64,000 bases of DNA from positions 4,526,001-4,590,000 of the forward strand of contig NZ_CP056087.1 in the NCBI RefSeq assembly GCF_001839655.2, given 5' to 3'. Both the position numbers and the translations under genes were made by a program. The number at the start of each line of letters is the position of its first letter. Position 1 is the first letter of the stretch. Positions 10,291-21,660 of this stretch are shown in pieces. Origin of the DNA: Pseudomonas argentinensis. GTDB lineage: Bacteria > Pseudomonadota > Gammaproteobacteria > Pseudomonadales > Pseudomonadaceae. A model generated the notes under the pieces. That model did not search any database and was not told the DNA's origin. It saw only the letters and a list, made by a program, of their open reading frames with translations.

Positions 10291-11121
10291 ATGAGCCAAC
10301 CGACGGTTCTGATCACCGGCTGCTCCAGTGGCATTGGCCGGGCACTGGCCGATACCTTCGCCCAGCAGGGCTATGAGGTCTGGGCAAGCGCCCGCAAGAG
10401 CGAAGACGTGGCGCGCCTCAGCGAAGCCGGTTTCCATGCCGTGCAACTGGACGTCAACGACGCCGCCGCGGTCGAACAGCTGGCCAGCACGCTCAAGGCA
10501 CGCAACGGCGGGCTCGACGTGCTGATCAACAATGCCGGCTATGGCGCCATGGGCCCGCTGCTCGACGGCGGCGCCACGGCATTGCGCAAGCAGTTCGAGA
10601 CCAACGTGTTCTCCCTGGTCAACCTGACCCGCGCATTGTTCCCGCTGCTGCGCCAGAACAAGGGCCTGGTGATCAATATCGGCAGCGTTTCCGCCGTACT
10701 GGTGACCCCCTTCGCAGGCGCCTACTGCGCCTCCAAGGCCGCGGTGCATGCCATCAGCGACGCCCTGCGGCTGGAGCTCGCACCATTCGGGGTGGGGGTG
10801 ATGGAGGTGCAGCCGGGCGCCATCGAATCCAGCTTCGGTACCCATGCCAGCCGCCAGGCCGAGCAGTTGATCGGCGAGCACTCGCCCTGGTGGCCGATGC
10901 GCGACGGCATCCGCGCCCGCGCCATCGCCTCCCAGGACGACCCGACGCCGGCCAGCCACGTGGCGCGCAACGTGTACGCCGCCGTGGCCAGCGCCAAGCG
11001 CCCGCGGGTGCTGCGCCTGGGCAATGGCAGCCGCGCCCTGCCGCTGCTTGCCGCGCTGTTGCCCGGCACCTTGCTCGACCGCGTGCTGGGCCGCCGCTTC
11101 GGCCTGGATCGCCGCTTGTAG
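10291..11121 (+). CDS. Short-chain dehydrogenase/reductase
   Basis: A classical SDR of 276 residues. The NAD(P)-binding motif TGCSSGIG lies at about residues 8-15, NNAG in the middle, and the active-site YCASK follows an S in NIGSVSAV. The stretch ASARKSEDVARL after the second strand resembles NADP-preferring enzymes. The C-terminal extension (about residues 190-276) is typical of the retinol/steroid-dehydrogenase-like group, but the substrate is unknown. An A-rich AACAACAAT just upstream of the start region resembles an Hfq/Crc target motif. Confidence 0.88.
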   Translation: MSQPTVLITGCSSGIGRALADTFAQQGYEVWASARKSEDVARLSEAGFHAVQLDVNDAAAVEQLASTLKARNGGLDVLINNAGYGAMGPLLDGGATALRKQFETNVFSLVNLTRALFPLLRQNKGLVINIGSVSAVLVTPFAGAYCASKAAVHAISDALRLELAPFGVGVMEVQPGAIESSFGTHASRQAEQLIGEHSPWWPMRDGIRARAIASQDDPTPASHVARNVYAAVASAKRPRVLRLGNGSRALPLLAALLPGTLLDRVLGRRFGLDRRL

Positions 11122-11178
11122 AACCTGGCGGCACGGGCGAGACTCCAAGCTTCATCGCCACCGCCGAGCCCTGTTGCC

Positions 11179-11565
11179 ATGCCGCCGTCCCATCAGCCCG
11201 TCGCCATGCTGCGCTACGCCCTTGTCGGCGTGGTGGCAGCCGTAGTGCTCAACGTGCTGCTGCGCAGCTTCGTCAAACTCGGCGGCGTGCTGGCCACCCT
11301 GGTGATCGCCGCCAGCATCGCGGCGCTGATGGCGCTGCTGTTCGCCTGGCAGCAGCGGCGCCCGCCCACCCGTGGCGAGCGGCGCCGCCTGGTATGGTTG
11401 TACGGCGGCCTGCTCGCGCTGCTGTACGCGGGGCTGCTGACCATGATGACCCTGCAGGACGAGCCCAGCCCCATGGGCGTGCTGATCTTTATCCTGCATT
11501 ACCTCGCTTACCCATTGCTTGCGCAACTGCTGTTCTCGGAACGTATCTTCAAGCGCACGCCCTGA
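11179..11565 (+). CDS. Small four-helix membrane protein, 128 aa
   Basis: The product is mostly hydrophobic, with predicted helices at about 10-30, 38-57, 73-93 and 100-118, separated by an arginine-rich loop QQRRPPTRGERRRL that should face the cytoplasm. No motif identifies a function. An alternative start at the ATG at 11206 (MLRYALVGVV) would remove a nine-residue polar N-terminus and may be the real one. It sits between an SDR and a diguanylate cyclase on the same strand. Confidence 0.65.
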   Translation: MPPSHQPVAMLRYALVGVVAAVVLNVLLRSFVKLGGVLATLVIAASIAALMALLFAWQQRRPPTRGERRRLVWLYGGLLALLYAGLLTMMTLQDEPSPMGVLIFILHYLAYPLLAQLLFSERIFKRTP

Positions 11566-11630
11566 TCAGGCGGCACTTGCCGGCCAAACGCTGCTCTACA
11601 CTCGATAACAGCAAACCGTTTGGAACCTCG

Positions 11631-13043
11631 ATGAGAAGCAGCCGGCACATCAAGACCCAGGAGCGACGCATCATCGTGGTGCTGCTCGTCGCGCTGCTGA
11701 CCGTGCAGGTGGTCATCTACCTGTTCAGCACCCGTACCAACCGCAGCATCGTCGCGGAAACCATCAGCAGCAGCCTGCAGACCACCACCCAGGTGGTCGA
11801 CGAGCTGCTGGAGTTGCGCCAGCGGCAATTGGCCCAGGGCGCCGCGGTACTGGCCGCCGATTACGGCCTCAAGGAGGCCATCGCCACGGGCGAGCGCTCC
11901 ACCATCGAGTCCATGCTGGGCAACCACGGCGAGCGGCTGAAGGCCGACATCGCCCTGCTCAACACCCTCGACCGCCAGTTGATCGCCAGCGTGCCCAGGG
12001 AGCTGCCACAGGCCGATATCGCGCCACTGCTCAAAGCGGCTGCCCAGTCCGCGAGCCCCGACGCGCAACCGGTCAGCCTGCTGCGCAGCCAGAGCGGCGT
12101 GCTCTACCAGCTCATCCACAGTGTGGTGAGGATGCCCACACCCCAGGCCGAGCTGACCCTGGGCTTCGCCATCGACGATGAACTGGCGCAAGCCCTCAAA
12201 AAGGTCACCGATACCGACTTCGTGTTTCTGTCCCGGGGGCAGAACGGCGCCTGGCAGCTGCACGGCAATACCCTGAACAGCAGCTTCGAGCGCTTGCTGG
12301 GCAACCCGGCGGCGCTGGTCGACGGCGCCGAGTGGACGCTGCAGGATGAGCGTGACGAATACCTGATGCGCTCGGTGACGCTAGACAACTTCACTGCCCA
12401 ACAGGCCAGCGAAGTGTTGCTGATCGCCGGCAAGTCGCTGAGCCAGAACATGGCCGCCTACGAGCGTATCGAGGGTTTCCAGCGCTATCTGCTGTTGGCC
12501 AGCCTGGCGCTATCGGCACTGGTGGTGGTCCTGATCGGCCGGCACCTGCTGCGCCCCCTCAACACCCTGGCGCACCAGGACCCGCTGACCGAGCTGCCGA
12601 ACCGCCGGGTGTTCGATCACAGCGTCGCCAGCGCCCTGGCCAATGGCCGCTCGGCATCCTGCGCGCTGATGATGATCGACCTGGACCACTTCAAGCAGAT
12701 CAACGATCGCTACGGTCACGCTGCAGGCGACGAGGTGCTCCGGGTCAGTGCCAGCCGCCTGCGTGGCCTGCTGCGCAGCATCGACATGCCGGCGCGCCTG
12801 GGCGGTGACGAATTCGCCGTGCTGCTGCCGGGTCTCGACAGGGCCGCGGCCATTCGCCTCGGGCAACGCATCGAGGACGAGCTGGGTGACCCTATCGTCT
12901 TCAACGGGCAGAGTTTGCAGGTGGGCATCAGCATCGGTATCGCCATCGCGCCGCAGGACGGCACCAGCGCCAGCGACCTGCTGCGCATGGCCGACGCCGA
13001 GATGTATGCCGACAAGGCGCAGCGAGAGAACGCCCCGGTTTGA
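11631..13043 (+). CDS. Membrane-bound diguanylate cyclase (GGDEF)
   Basis: The 470-residue protein has an N-terminal membrane helix (about 14-32), a periplasmic sensor region of about 250 residues, a second helix (about 285-308) and a cytoplasmic GGDEF domain starting DPLTELPNRRVFD. The active site GGDEF is intact at about residues 391-395, and an RxxD inhibitory site (RSID) lies five residues before it. It should therefore make cyclic-di-GMP with product inhibition. No EAL domain is present. The ATG at 11631 is chosen because the longer frame overlaps the previous genes. The sensor ligand is unknown. Confidence 0.92.
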   Translation: MRSSRHIKTQERRIIVVLLVALLTVQVVIYLFSTRTNRSIVAETISSSLQTTTQVVDELLELRQRQLAQGAAVLAADYGLKEAIATGERSTIESMLGNHGERLKADIALLNTLDRQLIASVPRELPQADIAPLLKAAAQSASPDAQPVSLLRSQSGVLYQLIHSVVRMPTPQAELTLGFAIDDELAQALKKVTDTDFVFLSRGQNGAWQLHGNTLNSSFERLLGNPAALVDGAEWTLQDERDEYLMRSVTLDNFTAQQASEVLLIAGKSLSQNMAAYERIEGFQRYLLLASLALSALVVVLIGRHLLRPLNTLAHQDPLTELPNRRVFDHSVASALANGRSASCALMMIDLDHFKQINDRYGHAAGDEVLRVSASRLRGLLRSIDMPARLGGDEFAVLLPGLDRAAAIRLGQRIEDELGDPIVFNGQSLQVGISIGIAIAPQDGTSASDLLRMADAEMYADKAQRENAPV

Positions 13044-13107
13044 AAGATCGAACGCAGGCGGCACTGCGTCGGTCGCTAATAGGTCACCTGTCGTTTCTGG
13101 ATGCCTT

Positions 13108-13353
13108 ATGGAATACCTCGACTGGCTGCAATGGCCAGCCATGCTGATCACCGTCATCGCCGCCTGGCTGGTCGCCTCCAAGCAGCGTCGCCGCCGTAAC
13201 CTGGGCTTCTGGGTGTTCATGGCCAGCAACCTGCTGTGGATCGTCTGGGGTCTATACAGCCACGCCTATGCGCTGATCGTGCTGCAACTGTGCCTGGGCG
13301 CGATGAACATTCGCGGCGCCATCAAGACCGAAGCGCCAGCCGAGCGCACCTGA
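13108..13353 (+). CDS. Small membrane protein, 81 aa
   Basis: The sequence MEYLDWLQWPAMLITVIAAW is followed by SKQRRRRNLGFWVFMASNLLWIV and a third hydrophobic stretch, giving about three membrane helices with a basic cytoplasmic loop. Similar small Pseudomonas proteins are conserved but uncharacterised; the LLWIVWG section loosely resembles PQ-loop or SWEET-type half repeats. The start follows the diguanylate cyclase stop by 64 bases. The function is unknown. Confidence 0.65.
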   Translation: MEYLDWLQWPAMLITVIAAWLVASKQRRRRNLGFWVFMASNLLWIVWGLYSHAYALIVLQLCLGAMNIRGAIKTEAPAERT

Positions 13354-13457
13354 GCCGCAGTGCTGCATTCCCGGGCGAGCTGTGAGACCATCGGCGGCTT
13401 GCCATCGTTTTTCCACTGCCATGCCAAACCTCGCCCTGACGCCAGAGAGCCCGCCCA

Positions 13458-16091
13458 ATGCCTGACATCCTGCACCTGCAGCAGGCCGACTGGCGCGGCG
13501 ACTTCGATGAAGGCGCGCTGCGCCGCGGCCAGGACTACGCCACGCGCGGCCTGAGCCGCCTGCTCAGCCTCAAGGACCACAGCCTGCTCGCCAGTTGCCT
13601 GGGCAGCGGCGAGCGCCCCTACCAGCAGCGCATCACCCTGCACGCCTACGGCAAGGGCTGGGGCGTCACCGGCCATTGCAGCTGCCCGGTGGGGTTCAAC
13701 TGCAAGCACGTGGCGGCCGCGCTACTCACCCTGGAGGCGCGGCAGCGCGCCGGCGATGATCTCGGCACCCTGATCGTCACCGAAAAGCCGGTGGACGAAA
13801 CCGTGCTGGACGACCTGCAGCCACAACCGATCCTGACCCTGGGCAGCCACGTGCGCGTGCATTTCGATGCGCGCAAGGGCCGCATGCTGGAACAGACCCA
13901 GCACCGCGCCGCCCTGGCCTTCGACTACCAGGGCCATACCGCGGTGGGTAAAACGGCCAAGGACCTGCTGGTGCGTCTGGGGTCCAATCGTCAGTTGCGC
14001 ATCACCCGCAACGCCCCGCGTGAGGCCGAGCTGCGCCGTCGCCTGGAAGACGGCGGCCTGCGCATCGCCCTGCGGCAGAGCGAAGCCCTGGCCCAGCACC
14101 CGGGCGAGCATTTCGAACTGCAGGGCGATGCCGCCTGGTTGAGTTTCATGCAGCAGCAGGTGCCGGCGCTGCGCGCCGAAGGCTGGCGGGTCGAGATCCA
14201 GCCCGACTTCCAGTACAACCTGGCCGAGATCGACGACTGGTACGCCGATGTCGACGAGGTGCCCGAGCAGGGCTGGTTCGACCTGGAGCTGGGCATCGAG
14301 GTCGAGGGCCAGCGCATCAGCCTGCTGCCGGTATTGCTGCAGGCCATCCGCCGCTCGCCCTGGCTGCTCTCCGGCGACGCCCTGGCCCAGCGCCAGGACG
14401 AGGAGCTGCTGCTGGTCAGCCTGCCCCATAGCCAGCGCCGCGTGGCCCTGCCCTATGCGCGGCTCAAGCCACTGCTGGCGGCGCTCGGCGAATTGTTCAT
14501 CGGCGAGGCCGAAGAAATCGGCACCCGGGTACGCCTGGCACGCGCCGATGCCGCCCGCCTCAACACCCTGCAGCAGGGGCCGGCGCTGAACTGGCAGGGC
14601 GGCATCGAGCTGCGCGAGTTCGCCCGACGCCTGCAGCACACCACGCAACAAGCGGTGAGCGCCCCCGACGAGCTGGCCGCACAGCTGCGCCCTTACCAGC
14701 TCCAGGGGCTGGGCTGGATGCAGGCGCTGGGCGAACTGGAAGTCGGCGGTGTGCTGGCCGACGACATGGGCCTTGGCAAGACCCTGCAGACCCTGGCGCA
14801 CATCCTGCTGGAGAAGCAGAACGGTCGCCTCCAGCAGCCGGCGCTGATCGTCATGCCCACCAGCCTGATTCCCAACTGGCAGGACGAGGCCGCACGTTTC
14901 GCGCCGACCCTCAAGGTGCTGGCCCTGCATGGCAGCAAGCGGCGCAGCGGGTTCAAGCTGATCGCCGAGCACGATATCGTGCTCACCACCTATGCCCTGC
15001 TGCCACGCGACCTCAAGGCGCTGACCGCGCAGCGCTTCCACCTGCTGATTCTCGACGAGGCGCAGAGCATCAAGAATCCGCGCAGCAAGGCGGCCCTGGC
15101 CGCCGGCCAGATCAACGCCCGCCAGCGCCTGTGCCTGAGCGGCACGCCCCTGGAAAACAACCTGGGCGAGCTGTGGTCGCTGTTCAACTTCCTGATGCCG
15201 GGCTGGCTCGGCGACGCCAAGCGCTTCACCCGCGACTACCGCACGCCCATCGAAAAGCACGGCAGCGAGCAGCGCCTGGCGCACCTGCGTGGGCGGATCA
15301 AGCCCTTCGTGCTGCGCCGCAAGAAGGAACAGGTAGCCCGCGAATTGCCGCCCAAGACCGAAATCACCCAGTGGGTGGAACTGACACCCGCCCAGCGCGA
15401 CCGCTACGAAATCCTGCGCCTGGCCATGGACCACAAGGTGCGCGAGGAAATCACCCGCCAGGGCCTGGCGCGCAGCCAGATCGTCATCCTCGAGGCGTTG
15501 CTGCGCCTGCGTCAGGTGTGCTGCGACCTGCGCCTGCTCGACGAGGCGCCGGCCGAGCTCACCAGCCACGACTCCGGCAAGCTCAGTAGCCTGCTGGACA
15601 TGCTCGAAGCGCTGATCGGCGAAGGCCGGCGCGTGCTGTTGTTCTCCCAGTTCACCTCGATGCTGGCACTGATCGAAGGCGAGCTGCAGGCGCGCCGCAT
15701 CGGCTACGCCAAACTGACCGGCAGCACCCGTGACCGGCGCACCCCCGTGGAGCAGTTCCAGGCCGGTCAATTCCCGGTCTTCCTGATCAGCCTCAAGGCC
15801 GGCGGCGCTGGCCTGAACCTGACCGCTGCCGACACCGTGATCCACTTCGACCCCTGGTGGAACCCGGCGGCCGAGGCCCAGGCCAGCGACCGCGCCTACC
15901 GCATCGGCCAGGACAAGCCGGTATTCGTCTACAAGCTGATCGCCCGCGGCAGCGTGGAAGAAAAGATCCAGCAGTTGCAGCAGGCCAAGGCCAACCTGGC
16001 CCACGGCCTGCTCGAGGAAGGCGGCAGCCAGAGCACCTGGCAGCTCAGCGAGGACGACCTGCAGGCGCTGTTCGCCCCCCTGGCCGACTAG
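13458..16091 (+). CDS. SWIM zinc-finger SNF2/DEAD-family helicase
   Basis: The 877-residue protein begins with a SWIM zinc finger: CSCPVGFNCKH, with C74, C76, C82 and H84 as ligands. Its SNF2 motor has ADDMGLGKTLQTLA (motif I, near residue 435), DEAQSIKNP (motif II), LSGTPLENNLGELWSLFNFL (motif III), and in the second lobe LFSQFTSML, GGAGLNLTAADTVIHFDPWWNPA and DRAYRIGQ. Such proteins are double-stranded-DNA translocases or remodellers. A housekeeping transcription or repair role is more likely than defence, since no other defence gene is nearby. Confidence 0.93.
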   Translation: MPDILHLQQADWRGDFDEGALRRGQDYATRGLSRLLSLKDHSLLASCLGSGERPYQQRITLHAYGKGWGVTGHCSCPVGFNCKHVAAALLTLEARQRAGDDLGTLIVTEKPVDETVLDDLQPQPILTLGSHVRVHFDARKGRMLEQTQHRAALAFDYQGHTAVGKTAKDLLVRLGSNRQLRITRNAPREAELRRRLEDGGLRIALRQSEALAQHPGEHFELQGDAAWLSFMQQQVPALRAEGWRVEIQPDFQYNLAEIDDWYADVDEVPEQGWFDLELGIEVEGQRISLLPVLLQAIRRSPWLLSGDALAQRQDEELLLVSLPHSQRRVALPYARLKPLLAALGELFIGEAEEIGTRVRLARADAARLNTLQQGPALNWQGGIELREFARRLQHTTQQAVSAPDELAAQLRPYQLQGLGWMQALGELEVGGVLADDMGLGKTLQTLAHILLEKQNGRLQQPALIVMPTSLIPNWQDEAARFAPTLKVLALHGSKRRSGFKLIAEHDIVLTTYALLPRDLKALTAQRFHLLILDEAQSIKNPRSKAALAAGQINARQRLCLSGTPLENNLGELWSLFNFLMPGWLGDAKRFTRDYRTPIEKHGSEQRLAHLRGRIKPFVLRRKKEQVARELPPKTEITQWVELTPAQRDRYEILRLAMDHKVREEITRQGLARSQIVILEALLRLRQVCCDLRLLDEAPAELTSHDSGKLSSLLDMLEALIGEGRRVLLFSQFTSMLALIEGELQARRIGYAKLTGSTRDRRTPVEQFQAGQFPVFLISLKAGGAGLNLTAADTVIHFDPWWNPAAEAQASDRAYRIGQDKPVFVYKLIARGSVEEKIQQLQQAKANLAHGLLEEGGSQSTWQLSEDDLQALFAPLAD

Positions 16092-16108
16092 GGCCTGTTA
16101 ACAGGCCC
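16091..16108. repeat. 18-bp perfect palindrome at convergent ends
   Basis: GGGCCTGTTAACAGGCCC begins on the last base of the SNF2 stop codon, and the psiE stop lies 9 bases further. Its arms match the outer ten bases of the terminal repeats of the 192-bp element at 1588-1779 (AGGGCCTGTT). It may simply be a terminator stem, or a remnant end-to-end junction of such an element. Confidence 0.6.
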
Positions 16109-16117
16109 CAGACGCCG

Positions 16118-16591
16118 TCAGCGCTCGCTGTAGTTGTCGCCCACCACTTCGCCGGTGGAGTCGATGGCCTTGCTGGACGGGAACCTGTACGACGCGAAAC
16201 GCACCGCCAGTACCGACAGCGCCAGGAAGAAGATGCCGCCGCACAGGTACAACAGGCCGATGTCCGGCGCCTTGTGATGGGACACGTCGCCGATCAGGTA
16301 GCGGGTCAGCGCGGTGATGGCGATGTACAGCAAAAAGCGGATCGGCAAATGGTTGGTCTTGAAGTAGATGCCGACCATCGCCCCCAGCTCCAGGTAGATG
16401 AACAGCAGCAGGATGTCGTCCACGCTGGCACTGCCCTTGTCCACCATGCCGATGAACGCGGCGACCGACGCCCAGGCGGTCGCCGCACCGATGGCGAACA
16501 GCCCCAGGTAATGAAAGCCTTCGACGAACAGATTACCGATCGAATTCGCGCCTTCGTGCATCCGCTTGCGGCTATTGTCCACCCACTTCAT
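16118..16591 (-). CDS. psiE: PsiE family membrane protein
   Basis: The 157-residue protein has four predicted membrane helices. It matches the phosphate-starvation-inducible PsiE family in features such as FVEGFHYLGLF, LLLFIYLELGAMVGIYFKTNHLPIRFLLYIAITALTRY (split across two helices) and YLCGGIFFLALSVLAVRF. The biochemical function of PsiE is not established. The ATG at 16591 is preceded by AAAGGGGA at good spacing. A short frame overlaps its start from upstream but lacks independent support. Confidence 0.88.
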   Translation of the reverse strand: MKWVDNSRKRMHEGANSIGNLFVEGFHYLGLFAIGAATAWASVAAFIGMVDKGSASVDDILLLFIYLELGAMVGIYFKTNHLPIRFLLYIAITALTRYLIGDVSHHKAPDIGLLYLCGGIFFLALSVLAVRFASYRFPSSKAIDSTGEVVGDNYSER

Positions 16592-16821
16592 GGCATTCCC
16601 CTTTCCAAATGATGCTGCCTGGCGCCCTGATCATGACGCGCCCGCATGACATTGCCATGCAGGAACAAGACCAGCGAACCGGCTGCGATGGCACACAGAT
16701 GCGCAGCGGCACGGCAAAGGCACATGCAATCAGCGCCCAGGCCCGTGGCAGGATGTCGCGGATGATCGCCAGCTCGGTTTACGCTGTTCAAACGCAGGCC
16801 AGTTGATTATGCTTGCCGCCA

Positions 16822-16837
16822 CTGTATGCATGAACAG
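16822..16837. promoter_or_regulatory. LexA (SOS) box upstream of yebG
   Basis: CTGTATGCATGAACAG matches the LexA consensus CTGT-N8-ACAG exactly and lies 36 bases before the yebG ATG. Given that yebG is an SOS gene in other gamma-proteobacteria, DNA-damage induction through LexA is a strong prediction. Confidence 0.88.
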
Positions 16838-16873
16838 TATTATTAATTATCAGCGAAGGCGTAGAGGTGATGA

Positions 16874-17137
16874 ATGGCCGTCGAAGTGGTGTACCGCAGC
16901 AGTCGCGACCCGGAGCGCTTGTTTATGGATAAGGCCGAAGCAGATCGTCATGACAGGATGCTGGAGCTGGCCGAGCTGCTCAGCGAGGTGCTGCAGAAGG
17001 CCGTGCCGTCGCTCAGCGAGGACCAGGGCGAGGAGCTGGGTATCTACATGGCCAGAAATCGCGATGTGTTCGCCAAAGCGTTCAAGAACCAGCCCGATGC
17101 CCTCGGCGAACTGGGCAGCCAGCCGGACGCGGAGTGA
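16874..17137 (+). CDS. yebG: YebG family SOS-regulated protein
   Basis: The 87-residue product begins MAVEVVYRSSRDPERLFMDK and continues with KAEADRHDRMLELAELLSEVL, which matches YebG, a small DNA-damage-inducible protein of unknown biochemistry. Length fits the family. The exact LexA box just upstream supports the identification. A GTAGAGGTGATGA sequence precedes the ATG and provides the ribosome binding site. Confidence 0.93.
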   Translation: MAVEVVYRSSRDPERLFMDKAEADRHDRMLELAELLSEVLQKAVPSLSEDQGEELGIYMARNRDVFAKAFKNQPDALGELGSQPDAE

Positions 17138-17231
17138 GCACCCGGCACCCCGGTTAACATCTCTTCGCTTTTGCGGGCTGGACGGCCGGCGCGCGCGCAG
17201 CTAAAACAGGCTCATCCCCCGGGAGGTGACC

Positions 17232-18035
17232 ATGAGCGCGCGCGATCACTGCCTTGCCTGTCTGAATGCCGAACAGCCGGCGCTGTTCGAAGCCGCACTC
17301 TGGATCGCCGCCGAGCACGATCCGGCAGTGCAGCCCCGACAGCTCATGGGCGAGCTGGAGAATCTCAAGCAGCAAGTCGGCGCCGGCCTGCCCAACTTCC
17401 CGCCCCAGGAATTGGCGCAACCCCTGTTGCGACGCCTCAGCGACCTGCATTTTTATGAGGATGACGACAGCCCGGTACGCCCCCAGGCCGCGCTGCTGCA
17501 CAAGGTGCTGCAACGGCGTCGCGGCCAGCCGCTGAGCATCGCGCTGATCGCCCTGGAGCTGGCGCGGCGGCTGCAGATACCGTTGCAGGGCGTGAGCTTT
17601 CCCGGCTACTTTCTGTTGCGCGTGCCCGGCGCCGATCACCTGCTCGACCCCTGTGGCGGGCGACGTCTGTACACTCGGGATTGCCGGGAATTGCTGCTGC
17701 GCTACCTCGGCCCCCATGCCCAGCTGAGCGCCGAGCACATGCTGGGCTGCGATGCGCTCAGCATGATCGTGCGCCTGTCGCGCAACCTGCGCCATCTGCA
17801 CGCCCAGGCCGAGGATTACCTCAGTGCCCTGAAGGACGCCGAACGGGTGCTGCAGTTGGCGCCCCCCAACGTCAACGACCACCTGGCCAGGGCCGATCTG
17901 TATCACCACCTGGATTGCTCCCATGCCGAGCGCTTCGACGTACAGCGCGCCCTACTCTTGTGCGAAGACCCGACTCTGCGCCTGAAACTCGGTGATCGGC
18001 TGCGCCAGTCCAGTGGGCAGCCCGCGCTCCATTGA
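17232..18035 (+). CDS. SirB1-type transglutaminase-like / TPR protein
   Basis: The 267-residue protein has an N-terminal transglutaminase-like fold of the SirB1 family, seen in LLHKVLQRRRGQPLSIALI and LQGVSFPGYFLLRVPG followed by a DPCGGRRLY block. A C-terminal tetratricopeptide segment of about 80 residues follows (DYLSALKDAERVLQLAP). The biochemical role of this family is uncertain. The ATG at 17232 is preferred over an in-frame GTG six bases upstream because GGGAGG sits five bases before it. Confidence 0.88.
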   Translation: MSARDHCLACLNAEQPALFEAALWIAAEHDPAVQPRQLMGELENLKQQVGAGLPNFPPQELAQPLLRRLSDLHFYEDDDSPVRPQAALLHKVLQRRRGQPLSIALIALELARRLQIPLQGVSFPGYFLLRVPGADHLLDPCGGRRLYTRDCRELLLRYLGPHAQLSAEHMLGCDALSMIVRLSRNLRHLHAQAEDYLSALKDAERVLQLAPPNVNDHLARADLYHHLDCSHAERFDVQRALLLCEDPTLRLKLGDRLRQSSGQPALH

Positions 18036-18169
18036 TACTCCCTGGGCGGGCGCCAACCAGCCCCATGCCTGCGTACTGGTTTCAATACAGCGTATCCAAT
18101 ACGACACACAGATAACCATGGGCGACATCCGTGGGCTCCGCAAGGCTTTCCGCCTTGGCAGGCGCCATC

Positions 18170-18187
18170 TGTATCGAAACCGATACA
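18170..18187. promoter_or_regulatory. Palindromic enhancer-type site upstream of gcvH
   Basis: TGTATCGaaacCGATACA is a perfect inverted repeat of 7-bp arms around 4 bases, centred about 84 bases upstream of the -12 element of the sigma-54 promoter. Two weaker copies of the same layout lie at 18072-18089 and 18086-18103. The arrangement resembles the tandem sites reported for GcsR, a TyrR-like activator of the P. aeruginosa gcv operon (TGTAACG-N4-CGTTCCG as I recall). The regulator gene is not in the window. Confidence 0.65.
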
Positions 18188-18248
18188 TCGCTGCCAAACA
18201 TCAATCTTTAAAATATCTAACTCATTGATTTTTAATGATTATTCTATA

Positions 18249-18264
18249 TGGCATCGACCTTGCT
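18249..18264 (+). promoter_or_regulatory. Sigma-54 (-24/-12) promoter of the gcv operon
   Basis: TGGCATcgaccTTGCTT has the invariant GG and GC dinucleotides exactly 10 bases apart, which is the hallmark of an RpoN promoter. It lies 60 bases before the gcvH ATG, downstream of palindromic enhancer-type sites. Glycine-responsive, activator-dependent transcription of gcvH-gcvP-gcvT is inferred. Confidence 0.85.
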
Positions 18265-18323
18265 TATTCGTTTCCCATAAACCGCGCCCACTCAGATGGG
18301 CAAAGATCAACAAGGGAGCCCCC

Positions 18324-18707
18324 ATGAGCGAATTGCGTTTCACCGTCGAACACGAATGGCTGCGTCAGGAGGCCGATGGCCTGGTCACCGTAGGGATCAC
18401 CGCCTACGCTCAAGACGCGCTGGGCGACGTGGTGTTCGTGCAGTTGCCCGAGCTGCAGGCCTACGCCGCCGGCGACGAGGTGGCGGTGCTGGAATCCGTG
18501 AAAGCCGCCAGCAACATCGGCATGCCACTCGACGGTGAGGTGGTCGAAGTGAACCCGGACCTCGAAGCCAGCCCCGAGCTGGTCAATGCCGAGCCCCTGG
18601 GCCAGGGCTGGTTCTTCCGCTTCCGCCCAGCCGATGCCGGCGCCCTGGCCGGCCTGCTCGATCAGGACGCCTACGAGCGCCTGCTCAACGCCAAAGCCGA
18701 TGCTTGA
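18324..18707 (+). CDS. gcvH: Glycine cleavage system H protein
   Basis: GcvH is the lipoyl carrier that shuttles the aminomethyl group between GcvP and GcvT. The 127-residue product begins MSELRFTVEHEWLRQEADG and carries the lipoylation motif ESVKAAS with Lys60. The ATG at 18324 has AAGGGAG upstream and gives the standard length; the frame from 18225 overlaps the promoter. gcvP begins 9 bases after its stop, so it is the first gene of the operon. Confidence 0.97.
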   Translation: MSELRFTVEHEWLRQEADGLVTVGITAYAQDALGDVVFVQLPELQAYAAGDEVAVLESVKAASNIGMPLDGEVVEVNPDLEASPELVNAEPLGQGWFFRFRPADAGALAGLLDQDAYERLLNAKADA

Positions 18708-18716
18708 GAGAACGCC

Positions 18717-21569
<2,853 letters not shown>

Positions 21570-21577
21570 TCGCGCCT

Positions 21578-21633
21578 GGGCTGCCGAACGCGTCGGCAGC
21601 CCCTCCCTCTATAGCCCGCACGCTGTTGCGGGC
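21578..21633. other. Two tandem hairpins between gcvP and gcvT
   Basis: The first is a perfect 10-bp stem GGGCTGCCGA (21578-21587) with TCGGCAGCCC (21593-21602) around ACGCG, followed by TCCCTCT rather than a T-run. The second pairs GCCCGCA (21614-21620) with TGCGGGC (21627-21633). They may attenuate or process the transcript and lower gcvT relative to gcvP, but neither is a full intrinsic terminator. Confidence 0.65.
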
Positions 21634-21660
21634 CGCTCACGACCTATACAGGAGAGCGCA

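Noticed and set aside
13458..16091. SNF2 helicase as part of a phage-defence system
   Set aside because: No nuclease, methylase or other defence gene is adjacent; the SWIM-SNF2 architecture is common as a stand-alone gene in Pseudomonas.
16588..16791. A short minus-strand frame overlapping the psiE start, with one hydrophobic segment
   Set aside because: The ATGA overlap is suggestive, but psiE has its own good ribosome binding site inside it and the frame has none; probably chance.
16609..16806. A plus-strand frame between psiE and yebG
   Set aside because: No ribosome binding site, unconvincing composition, and it ends next to the LexA-controlled promoter region.
18036..18323. Glycine riboswitch upstream of gcvH
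   Set aside because: I find no glycine aptamer-like conserved core; the region is instead explained by a sigma-54 promoter and palindromic activator sites.
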